A stretch of DNA of 64,000 nucleotides from Bacillus sp. BHET2 (GTDB lineage Bacteria; Bacillota; Bacilli; Bacillales; Bacillaceae_B): contig NZ_VCQN01000004.1 in assembly GCF_005938125.1 (NCBI RefSeq), forward strand, positions 186,001 through 250,000. Direction: 5' to 3'. The translations under genes and the position numbers were made by a program. Shown piece after piece: positions 61,883 through 64,000 of this stretch. Each line of letters opens with the position of its first letter. The first letter of the stretch is position 1. The notes under the pieces were generated by a model. That model was not told the DNA's origin, searched no databases, and saw only the letters and a list, made by a program, of their open reading frames with translations.

Positions 61883-63046
61883 ATGAATACATTTTTACAA
61901 TACAACCCTACAAAGCTTTACTTTGGGAAAAATGAAGTGAAACAATTGTCTTCTATATTGGATAAAGGGATGAACGTCCTACTTGTTTATGGTGGAGGCA
62001 GCATCAAACGGAATGGCATATACGATGATGTAATGGCTGAGTTGAAAAAAATCGATGCAGTCGTTTCAGAACTTAGCGGTGTAGAGCCGAATCCACGTTT
62101 GACGACTGTTCGAAAAGGAGTCGAGATCTGTAAAACAGAAGGCATTGATTTCTTATTAGCTGTCGGTGGGGGAAGCGTAATCGATTGTACAAAGGCCATC
62201 GCAGCGGGAGCAACCTATGAGGGGGATGCATGGGACCTGATTACAGGGAAGGCTTCCATCACTGATGCCCTGCCTTTTGGAACGGTTCTGACCCTAGCTG
62301 CGACCGGATCTGAAATGAACGCTGTTTCTGTCATAACTAATTGGGAAAAGAATGACAAATTAGGCTGGTCATCGCCGCATGTCTTTCCGACGTTTTCGAT
62401 TCTTGATCCATCCTATACATTTTCTGTCCCTCGCGACCAGACGATCTATGGAATTGTGGACAGCATGTCTCATGCCCTTGAGCTTTATTTTCATCGCACG
62501 GAGAACACTCCGATGATTGATGGATTCATCGAGTCCTTGTTAAGAACCGCGATAGCAACAGGACCGAAACTGCTGGAAGACTTACAATCCTTTGAACATA
62601 GAGAAACGATGATGTATATCAGTACAACCGCATTTAATGGATCTCTTGCGAATGGGACGGATGGGGGAGATTGGGCAACGCACAGAGTTGAGCATGCCAT
62701 TTCTGCAGTATATGATATTCCCCATGGCGGAGGACTTGCGATTTTGTTCCCTAATTGGCTGGAGCATGTCTTGGAAGAAGATCCATCACGAGTGAAGAAA
62801 CTTGCTGTCAATGTGTTAGGAATATCAGCTGAAGGCAAAGAAGATATCCAAGTCGCACGAGAAGGAGCAAGAGCGCTTCGTGATTTCTGGAACTCATTAG
62901 GGGCTCCAAGCGCCCTCGCCGATTATGATATTGATGACACCGAATTCGATGCGATCGTAGAGAAGACTTTCATCAAGCCAGGTGTTGGAACGTATAAGGA
63001 AATGGATAATGAAAGTGTGAGGGATATTTTGAAGCGTTCTTTATAA
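61883..63046 (+). CDS. Iron-containing alcohol dehydrogenase (YugJ/butanol dehydrogenase type)
   Basis: A 387-residue type III alcohol dehydrogenase. NAD(P) loop [14 protein letters not shown]; metal ligands in [13 protein letters not shown] and [34 protein letters not shown] is the family signature. The order resembles YugJ/YugK, NADPH-dependent aldehyde/alcohol enzymes. GAGGTG lies before ATG. Confidence 0.92.
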   Translation: MNTFLQYNPTKLYFGKNEVKQLSSILDKGMNVLLVYGGGSIKRNGIYDDVMAELKKIDAVVSELSGVEPNPRLTTVRKGVEICKTEGIDFLLAVGGGSVIDCTKAIAAGATYEGDAWDLITGKASITDALPFGTVLTLAATGSEMNAVSVITNWEKNDKLGWSSPHVFPTFSILDPSYTFSVPRDQTIYGIVDSMSHALELYFHRTENTPMIDGFIESLLRTAIATGPKLLEDLQSFEHRETMMYISTTAFNGSLANGTDGGDWATHRVEHAISAVYDIPHGGGLAILFPNWLEHVLEEDPSRVKKLAVNVLGISAEGKEDIQVAREGARALRDFWNSLGAPSALADYDIDDTEFDAIVEKTFIKPGVGTYKEMDNESVRDILKRSL

Positions 63047-63072
63047 ATATTGTTGCTAGAATAAAATCCATA

Positions 63073-63109
63073 AAAAAATCCGAATCGACATCCGATTCGG
63101 CCTTTTTTT
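63073..63109 (+). terminator. Terminator of the alcohol dehydrogenase gene
   Basis: CCGAATCG and CGATTCGG stem with preceding A7 and following T7; it can also serve the facing gene. Confidence 0.85.
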
Positions 63110-63150
63110 AGTAGTTAGCAATTTCTTCTCTGATGCTGCAGTTCGACCGA

Positions 63151-63606
63151 TTACCTTCTGCGAAATCCTTCTTCACGAAGATACAAAGCCGCTTCATCAT
63201 ACCCGCCAAAGCTGTCTTCCAAGTTATCGCTGGCATAGATATTCCAACGATCGTCTTCTTCTTTCAACATAAGAGAATGGCCTTCAGCATCCTTCCAAAG
63301 TTGTTCGATTGGCGGGGTGATTTTTTCTTCCGTTGCCAGATGATCAATCGAAGCACGAATGATTTGTCGAAGCTCGTCCTCATGAAAATCACGGATATTG
63401 ACGAGTCCTTTTGAATTGGCTTCATAATCGGGAAGGCTTCCTGTATAAACAAAGCCGTTACCGTTCGGGTGCAGATGGTACACTACGGTCGTTTTTTCAT
63501 AGAGACTCTCTTCAAAATGAAAGTTCACCCTGTTTAATGAAACATCTTTTCGAGAAAGTTCATTGAACTCTTCTACAATGGATAATTTATCTTCAAATGG
63601 TAGCAT
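63151..63606 (-). CDS. Hypothetical protein
   Basis: A 151-residue soluble acidic protein (NRVNFHFEESLYEKTTVVYH, HPNGNGFVYTGSLPDY, DNLEDSFGGYDEAALYLREE). I do not recognise a characterised family. AAAGAGGAA precedes ATG. It lies alone between the alcohol dehydrogenase gene and the DEAD-box gene. Confidence 0.7.
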   Translation of the reverse strand: MLPFEDKLSIVEEFNELSRKDVSLNRVNFHFEESLYEKTTVVYHLHPNGNGFVYTGSLPDYEANSKGLVNIRDFHEDELRQIIRASIDHLATEEKITPPIEQLWKDAEGHSLMLKEEDDRWNIYASDNLEDSFGGYDEAALYLREEGFRRR

Positions 63607-63704
63607 TCTATTCCTCTTTTCATTTTACGATTTTCCCATTATAACATAGTGCCCTATTTTCTAGAGTGGATTACAGGTATACTAGTAACAAAGAGGTGAC
63701 CCCA

Positions 63705-64000
63705 TTGAATGATTTTACTTCCTTAGGAATTCAACCTAAGTACGTCAATGCATTAAAAGAACAATCCATCACAGAGCCGACACCCATTCAGAGCGAAACG
63801 ATCCCTGTTTTATTGAATGGTAAAGACGTGATTGGACAAGCACAAACAGGAACAGGAAAGACGATGGCTTTTCTCTTACCGATGCTTGCTAAAATCAATC
63901 CGGAAAGAGATGAGATCCAATCCCTTATTGTCACACCTACAAGAGAGCTCGCCATTCAGGTAACGGCTGAATTAAATCAAATCCTTTCTTCTACGGAAGA
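63705..64000 (+). CDS. DEAD-box RNA helicase, N-terminal part (partial at window edge)
   Basis: The first 98 or so codons of a DEAD-box helicase, starting at TTG 63705 after AAGAGGTGA. Visible motifs are the Q motif SITEPTPIQSETIPVLLNGK, motif I AQTGTGKT and motif Ia PTRELAIQ. It resembles B. subtilis CshA/CshC/YfmL-type cold-shock helicases, but the member cannot be fixed without the C-terminus, which lies beyond the window. Confidence 0.92.
   Translation, partial: MNDFTSLGIQPKYVNALKEQSITEPTPIQSETIPVLLNGKDVIGQAQTGTGKTMAFLLPMLAKINPERDEIQSLIVTPTRELAIQVTAELNQILSSTE

Overview
The window looks like chromosomal DNA of a low-GC, spore-forming Bacillota, most likely a Bacillaceae member (Bacillus, Rossellomorea or a relative; the genus cannot be fixed from sequence reading alone). 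Supporting signs are strong AGGAGG-type ribosome binding sites, frequent TTG/GTG starts, rnr-smpB-ssrA order, an S-box riboswitch, a CotF-like coat protein, a QoxABCD quinol oxidase, an OhrA/OhrR pair, a CatR/CatE-like pair and a rhizobactin/schizokinen-type siderophore operon.

Layout. 1-2.3 kb: 3' end of rnr, smpB, and ssrA (tmRNA) interrupted in its T-loop by an ORF-less 277-nt group I intron; a single-motif LAGLIDADG homing endonuclease gene lies just downstream on the opposite strand. 2.6-11.7 kb: a copper/metal-stress region with an ArsP-type permease, a cytosolic 16-Cys four-helix protein, a two-component system with a lipoprotein, a YdhK lipoprotein, and copY-copZ-copA behind two cop boxes. 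12-16 kb: qoxABCD, with a His/Met-rich tail on QoxA and no lipobox Cys. 16-17.1 kb: a truncated lipase between two degenerate ends of a repeat family. 17.2-29.2 kb: housekeeping and metabolic genes (aspartase, SAM-riboswitch-controlled hom-aspartokinase, L,D-transpeptidase, coat protein, LysE exporter, amino-acid permease, amidinotransferase-like enzyme).

29.5-39.3 kb: a seven-gene siderophore operon behind a Fur-box promoter. Its first six genes follow the rhbABCDEF order; the seventh is a dedicated aspartokinase, which would supply aspartate semialdehyde for diaminobutyrate and diaminopropane. 39.4-40.5 kb: a DoxX gene whose terminator is separated from it by a 512-bp MITE-like element with terminal inverted repeats and an 8-bp target duplication. 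40.5-53.7 kb: diguanylate cyclase, secreted M4 protease, a remnant of a sugar-phosphate isomerase gene, MarR/MFS pair with twin operators, small proteins, a NERD/zinc-ribbon protein behind five 20-bp-period repeats, catR/catE, a luciferase-like monooxygenase and low-complexity small proteins. 53.9-58 kb: an operon joining a Met-rich DM13 surface protein, a two-component system, an exported MsrA-MsrB fusion and a Crp/Fnr regulator. 58-64 kb: ohrA/ohrR, a flavin reductase, a LysR regulator, an iron alcohol dehydrogenase and the 5' end of a DEAD-box helicase gene.

The observations most worth following are the split ssrA with its detached endonuclease gene, the aspartokinase built into the siderophore operon, the Met-rich DM13/MsrAB operon, and the MITE-like family, one copy of which appears to carry gene fragments.
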